NCBI GenBank assembly: GCA_016704325.1
Contig: JADJAG010000012.1
Span: 186,001 to 250,000 of the forward strand
Reading direction: 5' to 3'
Source: Chitinophagaceae bacterium
GTDB taxonomy: Bacteria; Bacteroidota; Bacteroidia; Chitinophagales; UBA10324
Length of the DNA: 64,000 nt
The stretch's first letter is position 1. Each line of letters begins with the position of its first letter. The translations under genes were made by a program, and so were the position numbers. Positions 52,660-60,300 of this stretch are shown here, one piece after another. Below the pieces are notes generated by a model. It was given only the letters and a program-made list of their open reading frames with translations. It was not told the DNA's origin and did no database searches.

Positions 52660-52925
52660 GTTAGTCCGGATTTGTAATCAATGCTGTTCGAAACATGAGC
52701 AAACCCCTGATGGGCATGGATTACAGGTAATTTACATTAAGTTTTAACAAACAGTAAAAATAATGGTGCAACAGTTGTAAAGGACAATTCCTAAGGAGGA
52801 AAAATTTAACGAACTATTCGAGATTGATCTTGCTATCATTTTACCCGGTAGAAATTTGACTGAAAATCAATTCAGTCAAGGGCTCTGAAGGTTTCGAACA
52901 CCTGTGATTACAAATCCGGACTAAC
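52660..52925. repeat. Complete family A miniature inverted-repeat element
   Basis: 266 bases. The left end (TTAGTCCGGATTTGTAATCA, then ATGCTGTTCGAAAC) and the right end, read on the other strand (TTAGTCCGGATTTGTAATCA, then CAGGTGTTCGAAAC), match in about 31 of 35 bases. The interior includes CCCTGATGGGCATGGATTAC and CAGTCAAGGGCTCTGAAGG. This is the best-preserved copy. No clear target duplication. One internal frame (EEKFNELFEIDLAIILPGRN) is similar to a frame in the copy at 54410, which hints at coding ancestry. Confidence 0.85.
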
Positions 52926-53243
52926 GGAAGCAGTAAAATGAAGAAGCCACATCTACTGCTCTAATCCGCAATCGTCAATCTCAAATCCGCAATTCCATTT
53001 CACAGTTTTGTTAAAATTACCGGTCTTTATTCTCCCGTTAGTCCGGATATGGTAGCGAGTGGTCGGAATTTTATTAATCCCGATCATTTGAGCATTTGGA
53101 TTTTCAATCCAATCATTTGATCCATCATTCCAGGAATTTAACGTCAATTAATCTTTTGCTACCGGCATAATCAACAATCGGACTCAATGTGGGATTAGAA
53201 GACCGCGTTAGCGAGCGGTGTTCAACTTCAACTTTTTATCCCT
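52926..53243. repeat. Fragments of the CCGCAATCGTCAATC repeat and a family A variant
   Basis: 52962-52995 holds AATCCGCAATCGTCAATCTC and AATCCGCAATTCC, the unit that also follows the two comM 3' ends at about 55757 and 56683. 53036-53110 starts with GTTAGTCCGGATATGGTAGC and continues with a TTATTAATCCCGATCATTTG motif, a variant family A end. No gene. Confidence 0.6.
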
Positions 53244-54092
53244 TCATTTTTTTTCTCCTCTCTTTAATTTCCTTCTCCGTGATTCCGTCAACTCTTTAAA
53301 ATTTTGCCTGGTCACTACTTTTCTCCCTGACTTCCTTTCCAAATCCAATCGTGCCTTACCTGCAACGCTTCCTCCTTTTTTTGCAGCTATTTTATTTTCA
53401 TCAAAACCTTGTGCATTTTGGTTCTGCACAATTTCTGTAGTGGACGCTTCACCGAGCATAGTAAAAATCAGTTCAAGATCGGTCATATGATCTCTTAGAT
53501 TTTCTGAAGCCTTAGTGAGTCCTTTCAGCTTTTTATAATCACGAGGAGTAATTCCAAATGTGGCTTTGCTTATTTCAGCCGTGAGAATGGAATACTCCAA
53601 TCCTTCTTTCACTCCTCTTTTTTTCCACTCACCAGTAAGCTCATCACGAACAGCAATGCCCCGCATTCTCTTTTCAATCCATTCATCACTGTAGCCTTTT
53701 GCTTTATAAATTTCCCTCATTCGCTGTGAAGCCAATTCCGGATTTTCAATTTCTTCCAATCGTTCCTGCCCCATCTGAGCTAGCCATAGCTTAAATGGCT
53801 CCGCTTTCGGAGAGGGAACGGACTGAATAAGGCGAAGCAATTGTTGTGAATTTGCCACGTCAGTCATTCTCATTTTCCCATCAGCTGCTTCCATTTTCAA
53901 AGCGTTACAATTTGTAACGGTTTCATTACCCTCGTCCAGCAATCGTTTCTTCATTACCCTCCAATATACCTGCGGGTTGGGACTGTCGGTTAAAATGGTA
54001 ATCACATCTACAATTGAGAAATACCATTTCTGTTCCTGTTCATTCCATTCTGAACGTACCTTTTTGCTTTCAAATAGTTTTATATTGCTCAT
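53244..54092 (-). CDS. BRO-N-domain (phage antirepressor-like) protein
   Basis: Start at 54092 (MSNIKLFESKKVRSEWNEQE); 282 residues. The N-terminal 110 residues form a BRO-N domain (KWYFSIVDVITILTDSPNPQ, VYWRVMKKRLLDEGNE, LLRLIQSVPSPKAEPFKLWL), a DNA-binding module common in phage antirepressors. A second conserved part (YSILTAEISKATFGITPRDY, LTKASENLRDHMTDLELIF) and a basic tail follow (RRRKLKRGEKK). This long form occurs as single chromosomal genes in many Bacteroidota, with no other phage genes. Function is probably regulatory; unproven. Confidence 0.85.
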   Translation of the reverse strand: MSNIKLFESKKVRSEWNEQEQKWYFSIVDVITILTDSPNPQVYWRVMKKRLLDEGNETVTNCNALKMEAADGKMRMTDVANSQQLLRLIQSVPSPKAEPFKLWLAQMGQERLEEIENPELASQRMREIYKAKGYSDEWIEKRMRGIAVRDELTGEWKKRGVKEGLEYSILTAEISKATFGITPRDYKKLKGLTKASENLRDHMTDLELIFTMLGEASTTEIVQNQNAQGFDENKIAAKKGGSVAGKARLDLERKSGRKVVTRQNFKELTESRRRKLKRGEKK

Positions 54093-54214
54093 AGTTTGTA
54101 ATATTTTCCACAAAGCAAATGAAAAAGACCTGGAAGTTTTAGCCTAAAAGTTTCTTTAAAAAACATTTGCAATGTTTCATCCTGTAGAAGCACGTTTAAG
54201 TACCGGCTCCAGTT

Positions 54215-54265
54215 GGTCCGGATATGGTACTGCACTGGTCGTGATTTTTATACACGATTTGTAAG
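54215..54265. repeat. Variant family A terminal repeat
   Basis: GGTCCGGATATGGTACTGCACTGG followed by CGTGATTTTTATACACG, matching the variant ends at 36584 and 53036. The rest of 54093-54409 shows no gene. Confidence 0.55.
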
Positions 54266-54409
54266 GAATACATTTTATTAATAACGTTCACTCTAACCAG
54301 GTACATATAGCTAGCCATGGAAGGACAACCAGCAAATTCGCGCTTCACAAAGCAATAATATAAATGATGTAGTGGTTGACTTTGTGCAATATGTTATTTT
54401 ATGACCCCC

Positions 54410-54911
54410 GTTAGTCCGGATTTGTAATCAATGGTGTTCGAAACATAACGAAACCCTTGATGGTCATACATTACCGGTAATTCCTTTAGGTGCTTTTACA
54501 CCAGGAAGAATTATATTGTACCTGTGGAGCCTGACTATTCTATGGAAGAAAATATTACTGACCTGTTCGAGATTGATCTTCCGCTCACTGCACATGGCAC
54601 CCAGATAACTGAAAGTCAATCCAGTCAAAGGTTCTGAAGGTTTCAAACACCTATGATTTGTAATCAATGCTGTTCGAAACATGAGAAAACCCTTGATGGG
54701 CATGGATTACAGGTAATTTACATTAAGGTTTAACAAACAGTAAAAATAATGGTGGAACAGTTGTAAAGGACAATTCCTAAGGAGGGAAAATTTAATGAAC
54801 TATTCGAGATTGATCTTGCTATCATTTTACCCGGTAGAAATTTGACTGAAAATCAATCCAGTCAAGGGCTCTGAAGGTTTCGAACACCTGTGATTACAAA
54901 TCCGGACTAAC
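54410..54911. repeat. Two family A elements fused head to tail
   Basis: The first copy starts at 54410 (TTAGTCCGGATTTGTAATCA) and runs to GTTTCAAACACCTATGATT at about 54635-54655. There, without its own outer end, it passes into TTGTAATCAATGCTGTTCGA of the second copy, which ends with the intact GTGATTACAAATCCGGACTA at about 54892-54911. The shared TGATTTGTAATCA at the joint means one terminal repeat was lost. The second copy is nearly identical to that at 52660; the first is more diverged. Confidence 0.8.
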
Positions 54912-54928
54912 ATCGGGAGTCGCCTAGC

Positions 54929-55099
54929 CTAAATTACTTTTGAACGCTTGCTTTTGCGACCTTTCTGTATTGTAGTCTTTTTTCGACGTGTTTGAATGAA
55001 CTCAGAAATAATTTTCTCTTCGGTCATAGAAACCGGACGCGATTGTAATCCGTCAAATAAATCATCAAAAGAAGGTTTTGATTTTCTGCTATGCTTCAT
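54929..55099 (-). CDS. Small basic hypothetical protein
   Basis: A 56-residue frame beginning MKHSRKSKPSFDDLFDGLQS and ending in a Lys/Arg-rich tail (RRKKTTIQKGRKSKRSKVI). The leading FDDLFDGLQ ... MTEEKIISEFIQ part looks like a short helical peptide of the kind found as small DNA-associated or antitoxin-like proteins, but I recognise no family. It lies 80 bases downstream of the ORF6N gene at 55182 and on the same strand, so it may be co-transcribed. Confidence 0.4.
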   Translation of the reverse strand: MKHSRKSKPSFDDLFDGLQSRPVSMTEEKIISEFIQTRRKKTTIQKGRKSKRSKVI

Positions 55100-55181
55100 A
55101 AAGTAAAGTTAGTAATTCTGAAATTTATTCAGTTAAGCGAATCATTGCGTTTGATGATCTGATACAATAGCTCCTGCTATT

Positions 55182-55718
55182 TCAATCAGTGTCTTTTTGT
55201 ATTTGGTAACCAATCCGTCGCCGTGGTTCTTCAGGCGGGTTGAGTATTTGTTTTAAATAGGTGAAGATTATGTTGATGTCTTGTTTGTTTGCCGTGATTT
55301 CTTTCTCTAATATTTCAAGTTTGAGCAGAATATCTTTATGCATAAGTGCCATCTCGCGAAGTTTCACAAAGATTTCAATGATGCGAATACTCATTTGTAT
55401 CGCTTTTTCACTCCTGAGCACATTCGCAAGCATGAGTATTCCATGTTCGGTGAATGCGTATGGCAGGAATCCACCTAAATGCTGTTTAGATGGTATCGCA
55501 ATTTGCGATACCATAAGATTCACGTCCTCCTCAGAGAGTTGGAACATGAAATTTGACGGGAAACGACCGATATTTCTTTTCACTTGTTCTCTGAGCCGAA
55601 TGGATTTTACTCCATACAATTCCGCCAGGTCACGGTCCAACATGATTCTTTTATCACGAAGTACAAATATTTTACTGATGACCTTTTCATCAGGTATTAT
55701 TGATTGATTGTTTGTCAT
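55182..55718 (-). CDS. ORF6N-domain DNA-binding protein, copy 1
   Basis: 178 residues. ORF6N domain at about 12-95: KIFVLRDKRIMLDRDLAELY, GVKSIRLREQVKRNIGRFPS and NFMFQLSEEDVNLMVSQIA, then the conserved AFTEHGILMLANVLRSEKAI. A coiled-coil-like tail follows (KLEILEKEITANKQDINIIF) and a basic end (EEPRRRIGYQ). ORF6N domains occur in phage regulators and antirepressors and as free chromosomal genes of Bacteroidota. The start codon lies 26 bases from a repeat that is followed by a duplicated comM 3' end. Confidence 0.88.
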   Translation of the reverse strand: MTNNQSIIPDEKVISKIFVLRDKRIMLDRDLAELYGVKSIRLREQVKRNIGRFPSNFMFQLSEEDVNLMVSQIAIPSKQHLGGFLPYAFTEHGILMLANVLRSEKAIQMSIRIIEIFVKLREMALMHKDILLKLEILEKEITANKQDINIIFTYLKQILNPPEEPRRRIGYQIQKDTD

Positions 55719-55743
55719 ATATTATATAAATGTCTACTAATTG

Positions 55744-55791
55744 AGTTAACCGCTTCAATCCGCAATCGTCAATCCCCAATCCGCAATCCCT
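55744..55791. repeat. CCGCAATCGTCAATC repeat after the comM 3' fragment
   Basis: CTTCAATCCGCAATCGTCAA then CCCCAATCCGCAATCCCTTC. The equivalent stretch follows the complete comM at 56670-56717, and a loose copy is at 52962. It belongs to the duplicated block: identity between the two comM ends continues through this repeat and stops at its outer edge. Confidence 0.75.
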
Positions 55792-56042
55792 TCACCCTGC
55801 CCAATTCTCCTTATCCAAACCCCTGTACTGAATCGCTTCCGCCAGATGCTCCACTTTAATATCCTCACTTGCTTCCAGATCTGCAATAGTGCGGGAGACT
55901 TTTAGGATTCGATCATACGCCCGCGCAGATAATCCCAATTTCTCCATTGCCGTTTTTATAAGTTGATCACCTGCAGCAGGCAACAAGCAATATTGCCGCA
56001 TCATCTTAGTACTCATATGTGAATTGGAATGCACGTTCTTGT
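55792..56042 (-). pseudogene. Duplicated 3' end of comM
   Basis: Encodes HSNSHMSTKMMRQYCLLPAA, DQLIKTAMEKLGLSARAYDR, ILKVSRTIADLEASEDIKVE and HLAEAIQYRGLDKENWAG, the last 80 residues of ComM with only two substitutions (H/Q and G/S) compared with the complete gene. The DNA differs at roughly 30-35 of about 245 positions by hand alignment, almost all synonymous. Similarity ends at about 56042, after GAATGCACGT. The rest of comM is absent, so this is a gene end without a gene. Confidence 0.88.
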
Positions 56043-56060
56043 GTCACCTGGATTTGATTA

Positions 56061-56597
56061 TCAATCATTGTCCTTGTGTGTTCGGTAGCCAATGCGTCTC
56101 CGTTGTTCTTGTGCAGGGTTAAGTAATTGCTTCAGGTAGGTGAATATCAAATTGATGTCTTGCTTTTTCTGTGAAACATTCTTTTCCATCTGCTCCAGTT
56201 TTATGATGATGTCTTTGTGAGCGAGTACCATCTCCCGTATTTTGGCAAAGATTCTTATCACCCTGATATTTACTGCAATTGCATTGTTGCTGTTTAAAAT
56301 ACAAGATAACATGGTAACGCCTTGTTCAGTGAAACAAAAAGGATGATATCGCAGTCCTTGCCGGTCAGCATTGGAGGTCACAAATTGTGACCTCCACCCG
56401 GTGAACTCTTCTTCGCTCATTTCAAACATAAAGTCTTCCGGAAACCGGTTTTTATTTCTTCGAACAGCTTGTTTTAATACCTTGGTGGCTACTCCGTATA
56501 AATCCGCCAGATCGCGGTCTAACATCACCTTTTGTCCCCGGATGAGATAAATTTTACTCATCACTGCTGCATCTACTATTATTAATGCTTTACTCAT
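56061..56597 (-). CDS. ORF6N-domain DNA-binding protein, copy 2
   Basis: Start set at 56597 (MSKALIIVDAAVMSKIYLIR); ATGs at 56639 and 56705 are alternatives, but the DNA above 56640 contains the repeat. 178 residues, the same length as copy 1. The ORF6N domain reads LDRDLADLYGVATKVLKQAV, RRNKNRFPEDFMFEMSEEEF and FCFTEQGVTMLSCILNSNNA, then the coiled segment KLEQMEKNVSQKKQDINLIF and the end EQRRRIGYRT. It is inserted between the full comM and the duplicated comM end, reading the same way as both. Confidence 0.88.
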   Translation of the reverse strand: MSKALIIVDAAVMSKIYLIRGQKVMLDRDLADLYGVATKVLKQAVRRNKNRFPEDFMFEMSEEEFTGWRSQFVTSNADRQGLRYHPFCFTEQGVTMLSCILNSNNAIAVNIRVIRIFAKIREMVLAHKDIIIKLEQMEKNVSQKKQDINLIFTYLKQLLNPAQEQRRRIGYRTHKDND

Positions 56598-56669
56598 ACC
56601 AAATCTTTTTTCGTATTGAGCTTTGTATTTTGATTGCATACTTTTTGCACCTGAACCTTCATTGCAGGA

Positions 56670-56717
56670 GATTAACCCCTTCAATCCGCAATCGTCAATC
56701 TCCAATCCGCAATTCCT
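56670..56717. repeat. CCGCAATCGTCAATC repeat after the complete comM
   Basis: CTTCAATCCGCAATCGTCAA, then CTCCAATCCGCAATTCCTTC, directly after the comM stop codon; matches 55744-55791 with a few substitutions. Confidence 0.75.
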
Positions 56718-58313
56718 TCACCCCGCCCAATTCTCTTTATCCAAACTCCTATACTGAATCGCCTCCGCAAGATGTTCCACTTTAATATCTTCACTTGCTT
56801 CGAGGTCAGCAATGGTACGCGAGACTTTTAAGATTCGATCATAAGCACGCGCAGACAATCCCAACTTCTCCATTGCAGTTTTTATCAACTGATCTCCAGC
56901 AGCAGGAAGTAAACAATACTGCCGCATCATCTTCGTACTCATCTGTGAGTTTGAATGCACGTCTTTATGTTCTGCAAAACGTTGCTCCTGGAAGATGCGG
57001 GCTTTTACGACACGCTCGCGAACGGTATCACTTTTTTCGGAGAGCTTGATATTCGATAATTCACGAAATGGAACAGGCGTAACTTCTACATGCAGATCAA
57101 TACGATCCAACAATGGACCTGAAATACGATTCAGATATTTCTGAACTACACCTGATCCGCAAACACATTCCTTCTCCGGATGATTATAATAGCCACAAGG
57201 GCAAGGATTCATAGAAGCAATCAGCATAAAACTGGCAGGGTAGTCAACAGAGAATTTGGCACGTGAAATCGTTACGCGTCTTTCTTCCATGGGCTGACGA
57301 AGAACTTCCAGTACCGTGCGCTTGAATTCGGGTAGTTCATCGAGAAATAAAACACCGTTATGTGCCAGTGAAATTTCTCCGGGCTGCGGATTCATACCAC
57401 CTCCCACCAATGCAACATCGCTGATGGTATGGTGTGGCGATCGGAAAGGCCTCACCGAAACCAGGGATGCTTCTACCGGTAACTTTCCGGCTACGGAATG
57501 AATCTTCGTAGTCTCTAATGCTTCATGTAATGATAATGGTGGCAATATGGTTGGAAGCCGTTTGGCCAGCATTGTTTTTCCGGCTCCCGGCGGTCCGATC
57601 AATATCACATTATGTCCGCCGGCAGCAGCGATCTCTAAAGCGCGTTTGATATTTTCCTGTCCTTTTACATCAGAGAAATCTACATCGAGGTGATTCTGTT
57701 GTTCAGAAAATTCTTTGCGGGTATCTACAATGGTTTGTTCCAGTTGTAAATCGCCATTAAGAAAACGAATGACTTCCGAAATACTTTCCACACCATATAC
57801 TTTCAGATTGCTGACGATGCCGGCTTCCCGCGCATTTTGTTTCGGCAGGATGAAACCTTCAAACTCTTCTTTGCGTGCCTGGATAGAGATGGGCAATGCT
57901 CCCTTTATCGGTTGCAGAGAACCATCGAGCGATAATTCACCCATGATAATAAACCGGTGCAGCCGTGAAGCATCTACCTGGTCGGATGCTGCCAGAATAC
58001 CAACAGCCATGGTGAGGTCGTAGGCAGAACCTTCCTTACGGATATCGGCAGGAGCAAGGTTGATGACGATCTTTCGGCGCGGCATGCGATAGCCACTGTA
58101 CTTAATGGCCGCTTCAATGCGGTGCAGCGATTCTTTAACGGCATTGTCAGGCAGCCCTACTAAAAAATAGTGCATGCCCTGTCCAACACTTACTTCTGCA
58201 GTAATGGTAAGCGCATCGATTCCATTTACGGCGCTGCCGAATGTTTTTACCAGTGAGCTCCTGGGATCGTCGGATTCGAATGTATCGATTGATTCTTCTT
58301 CGTCTTCATACAT
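56718..58313 (-). CDS. comM: ComM/YifB-family Mg-chelatase-like AAA+ ATPase
   Basis: 531 residues, slightly longer than usual (about 510) because of an acidic N-terminal extension (MYEDEEESIDTFESDD) before the conserved LVKTFGSAVNGIDALTI start. Seen are the N-terminal Lon-like/ChlI domain, Walker A in LIGPPGAGKTMLAKRLPTI, Walker B in GVLFLDELPEFKRTVLEVLR, a Cys cluster NPCPCGYYNHPEKECVCGSG and the C-terminal helical Mg_chelatase_C domain (LSARAYDRILKVSRTIADLE). ComM is a hexameric helicase that promotes branch migration during natural transformation. Its 3' end is duplicated downstream around an ORF6N gene. Confidence 0.95.
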   Translation of the reverse strand: MYEDEEESIDTFESDDPRSSLVKTFGSAVNGIDALTITAEVSVGQGMHYFLVGLPDNAVKESLHRIEAAIKYSGYRMPRRKIVINLAPADIRKEGSAYDLTMAVGILAASDQVDASRLHRFIIMGELSLDGSLQPIKGALPISIQARKEEFEGFILPKQNAREAGIVSNLKVYGVESISEVIRFLNGDLQLEQTIVDTRKEFSEQQNHLDVDFSDVKGQENIKRALEIAAAGGHNVILIGPPGAGKTMLAKRLPTILPPLSLHEALETTKIHSVAGKLPVEASLVSVRPFRSPHHTISDVALVGGGMNPQPGEISLAHNGVLFLDELPEFKRTVLEVLRQPMEERRVTISRAKFSVDYPASFMLIASMNPCPCGYYNHPEKECVCGSGVVQKYLNRISGPLLDRIDLHVEVTPVPFRELSNIKLSEKSDTVRERVVKARIFQEQRFAEHKDVHSNSQMSTKMMRQYCLLPAAGDQLIKTAMEKLGLSARAYDRILKVSRTIADLEASEDIKVEHLAEAIQYRSLDKENWAG

Positions 58314-58364
58314 AGCCTGTATCTTTTATCAGATATCATATAGAAAATAGGGTATTGGTGAAAG

Positions 58365-58404
58365 TTGCGCCCTTTGCAGGTTGTTTGCCCGGCAAAGGGC
58401 GCAA
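58365..58404 (-). terminator. Perfect 13-bp inverted repeat after the osmC-like gene
   Basis: Arms TTGCGCCCTTTGC (58365-58377) and GCAAAGGGCGCAA (58392-58404), loop 14. It lies 24 bases after the stop of the OsmC-like gene on the minus strand and before comM. No long T run follows, so a terminator without U tract, or a processing or protein-binding site, are alternatives. Confidence 0.5.
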
Positions 58405-58428
58405 TCGTTTCATTAGAAAGCTAACTTA

Positions 58429-58839
58429 TCAAAGCAGCGCAGCTTCCAACGTTATGGCCAGGTTCAGTGCTTTTGAAACCGGGCAGTTGGTCTTTGCCTC
58501 TTCAGCACATTCCTGAAATTTTTCGGCAGTGATGCCGGGAATCTTTCCTTTTACCACCAGGTGCGAAGTTTTTATCACACCATCTTCCACGCTAACGGTA
58601 GCAACTGCCTGAATAGAGTCAGGAGTAAATCCTGCAGCACCTAAAACAAAACTGAGTTTCATGGAATAACAAGCAGCATGAGCAGCTGCAATTAATTCTT
58701 CCGGACTGGTGCCTTCCACATCCTGGAACCTTGTCCTCCAGGAATAAGATACACTATCCAGCACTTTACTTTCTGAAGTCAAGCTTCCGCTTCCTTCTTT
58801 TCCTGTGCCGTTCCAGACGGCGGTTGATGTACGTTTCAT
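58429..58839 (-). CDS. OsmC/OhrA-family peroxiredoxin-like protein
   Basis: 136 residues. The pattern KRTSTAVWNGTGKEGSGSLT, TSPEELIAAAHAACYSMKLS (first redox Cys) and TAEKFQECAEEAKTNCPVSK (second Cys) is that of the OsmC subfamily. These homodimeric cytosolic enzymes reduce organic hydroperoxides using the two Cys residues; both are present. Length is normal. Upstream lies the octamer repeat block. Monocistronic and ended by an inverted repeat. Confidence 0.93.
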   Translation of the reverse strand: MKRTSTAVWNGTGKEGSGSLTSESKVLDSVSYSWRTRFQDVEGTSPEELIAAAHAACYSMKLSFVLGAAGFTPDSIQAVATVSVEDGVIKTSHLVVKGKIPGITAEKFQECAEEAKTNCPVSKALNLAITLEAALL

Positions 58840-58852
58840 GGGTTGTTGTTAA

Positions 58853-59083
58853 TTGCTAAATGGTTGAATGGTTAAATGGTTGAATGGTTAAATGGTTAAA
58901 TGGTTGCGGCAAAGCCGGTGAGTTGAATAACTAAATGGTTAAATTGTTAAATTGTTGCGGCAAAGCCGGTGATTAGAACAATTAAGTAACTTAACCATTA
59001 AACAGTTTAACAGTTTAACAGTTTAACAGTTTAACAGTTTAACAGTTTAACAGTTAAGCAATTCAACAGTTAAGCAGTTCAAC
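58853..59083. repeat. Octamer tandem repeat block (AAATGGTT and AACAGTTT)
   Basis: Tandem AAATGGTT/GAATGGTT units, then two GCGGCAAAGCCGGTGA spacers, then AACAGTTT units. The array is the reverse complement counterpart of the block at 10381-10487, including the GGCTT(C/T)GCCGC spacer. It fills the whole gap between recA and the osmC-like gene. Confidence 0.75.
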
Positions 59084-59091
59084 CCCCATCC

Positions 59092-60123
59092 CTAATCCTC
59101 CTCCTTCTCCACCGGCAACACATGATCCGCTACCATCACTTTCTCCCGCACCTTCTTTTCAATCTCATCAGCGAGTTCGGGGTTGTCGATCAGTAATTGC
59201 TTTACGGCATCACGGCCTTGTCCGAGTTTATTGCCTTCATAGCTGAACCAGGAGCCGCTTTTCTGTACAATGTTCAGGTCAACGCCCATGTCGATGATCT
59301 CGCCTGCCTTTGAAATGCCTTCGCCATACATGATGTCGAATTCGGCAAAGCGGAAAGGTGGTGCTACCTTATTTTTTACCACTTTCACTTTTACATGATT
59401 GCCTACTACCACATCGCCGTCTTTGATCTGTCCGAGCCTCCTGATATCAAGTCTTACCGATGCATAGAACTTCAGTGCATTGCCACCGGTAGTGGTTTCA
59501 GGGTTGCCAAACATCACGCCAATCTTTTCGCGGAGCTGATTGATGAAGATGCAGCAACAACCTGTTTTGCTGATGGTTGCGGTAAGCTTACGAAGTGCCT
59601 GCGACATCAGTCGTGCATGTAATCCCATTTTGGAATCACCCATTTCACCTTCAATTTCGCTGCGGGGTACCAAAGCGGCTACGGAGTCAATTACAAGGAT
59701 GTCGATGGCACCTGAACGGATCAGGTTGTCGGCGATCTCCAAAGCCTGTTCTCCATTGTCGGGTTGCGAGATGAGCAGGTTTTCTACATCTGCCCCCAGC
59801 TTCTGCGCATAGGACTTATCGAAAGCATGCTCCGCATCAATAAATGCGGCAATGCCTCCTTTCTTCTGCGATTGTGCAATGGCATGAATGGCCAGTGTAG
59901 TTTTACCTGAGGATTCCGGGCCATAGATTTCAATCACCCTGCCTTTTGGTAACCCACCTACACCCAGTGCCAGGTCGAGGCCCAGCGAGCCGGTAGAGAT
60001 GGCCTCAATAGGTTCAATCATCGTATCACCTAATTTCATAATGGTGCCCTTGCCATAAGCTTTGTCTATTTTTTCCATGGTCAGCTTAAGGGCTTTCAGC
60101 TTTTCCTGGTTTACTGTTGCCAT
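59092..60123 (-). CDS. recA: Recombinase RecA
   Basis: 343 residues, standard length. It contains KAYGKGTIMKLGD-like start (KIDKAYGKGTIMKLGDTM), Walker A GPESSGKTT, AAFIDAEHAFDKSYAQKLG, Walker B region DILVIDSVAALVPRSEIEGE, loop 2 GNPETTTGGNALKFYASVRLD and an acidic tail ending in EKEED. It forms filaments on single-stranded DNA, drives strand exchange and triggers SOS cleavage. It lies three genes upstream of comM in the same direction, a pairing that fits transformation and recombination but is not an operon because of the repeat block. Confidence 0.98.
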   Translation of the reverse strand: MATVNQEKLKALKLTMEKIDKAYGKGTIMKLGDTMIEPIEAISTGSLGLDLALGVGGLPKGRVIEIYGPESSGKTTLAIHAIAQSQKKGGIAAFIDAEHAFDKSYAQKLGADVENLLISQPDNGEQALEIADNLIRSGAIDILVIDSVAALVPRSEIEGEMGDSKMGLHARLMSQALRKLTATISKTGCCCIFINQLREKIGVMFGNPETTTGGNALKFYASVRLDIRRLGQIKDGDVVVGNHVKVKVVKNKVAPPFRFAEFDIMYGEGISKAGEIIDMGVDLNIVQKSGSWFSYEGNKLGQGRDAVKQLLIDNPELADEIEKKVREKVMVADHVLPVEKEED

Positions 60124-60300
60124 ACTTTGTTGGATTGTTTAATGATCAATGAATAAAAAACGAATTTCAATAAAGATTTCCTATAATAAATTACAATGTG
60201 GAGATTTATTTTTCAACAGATACATTCATTTATAAATACAGTTCATAAAAGTAGGAAAACAAATCGAAACCAACTAACCCTGCTTCCGGTTTTAGAAAAA

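Noticed and set aside
52660..54911. GTTCGAAAC motifs as tRNA T-arms
   Set aside because: The motif resembles a T-loop, but no acceptor, D or anticodon stems fold around it; it is part of the inverted-repeat ends.
53244..56597. Prophage remnant
   Set aside because: BRO-N and ORF6N domains occur in phages, but no structural, integrase or lysis genes are present and the genes sit singly among repeats.
58853..59083. Octamer block as a CRISPR array or iteron origin
   Set aside because: Units are 8 bp in tandem without spacers, and no replication initiator gene or DnaA-box cluster was seen nearby.
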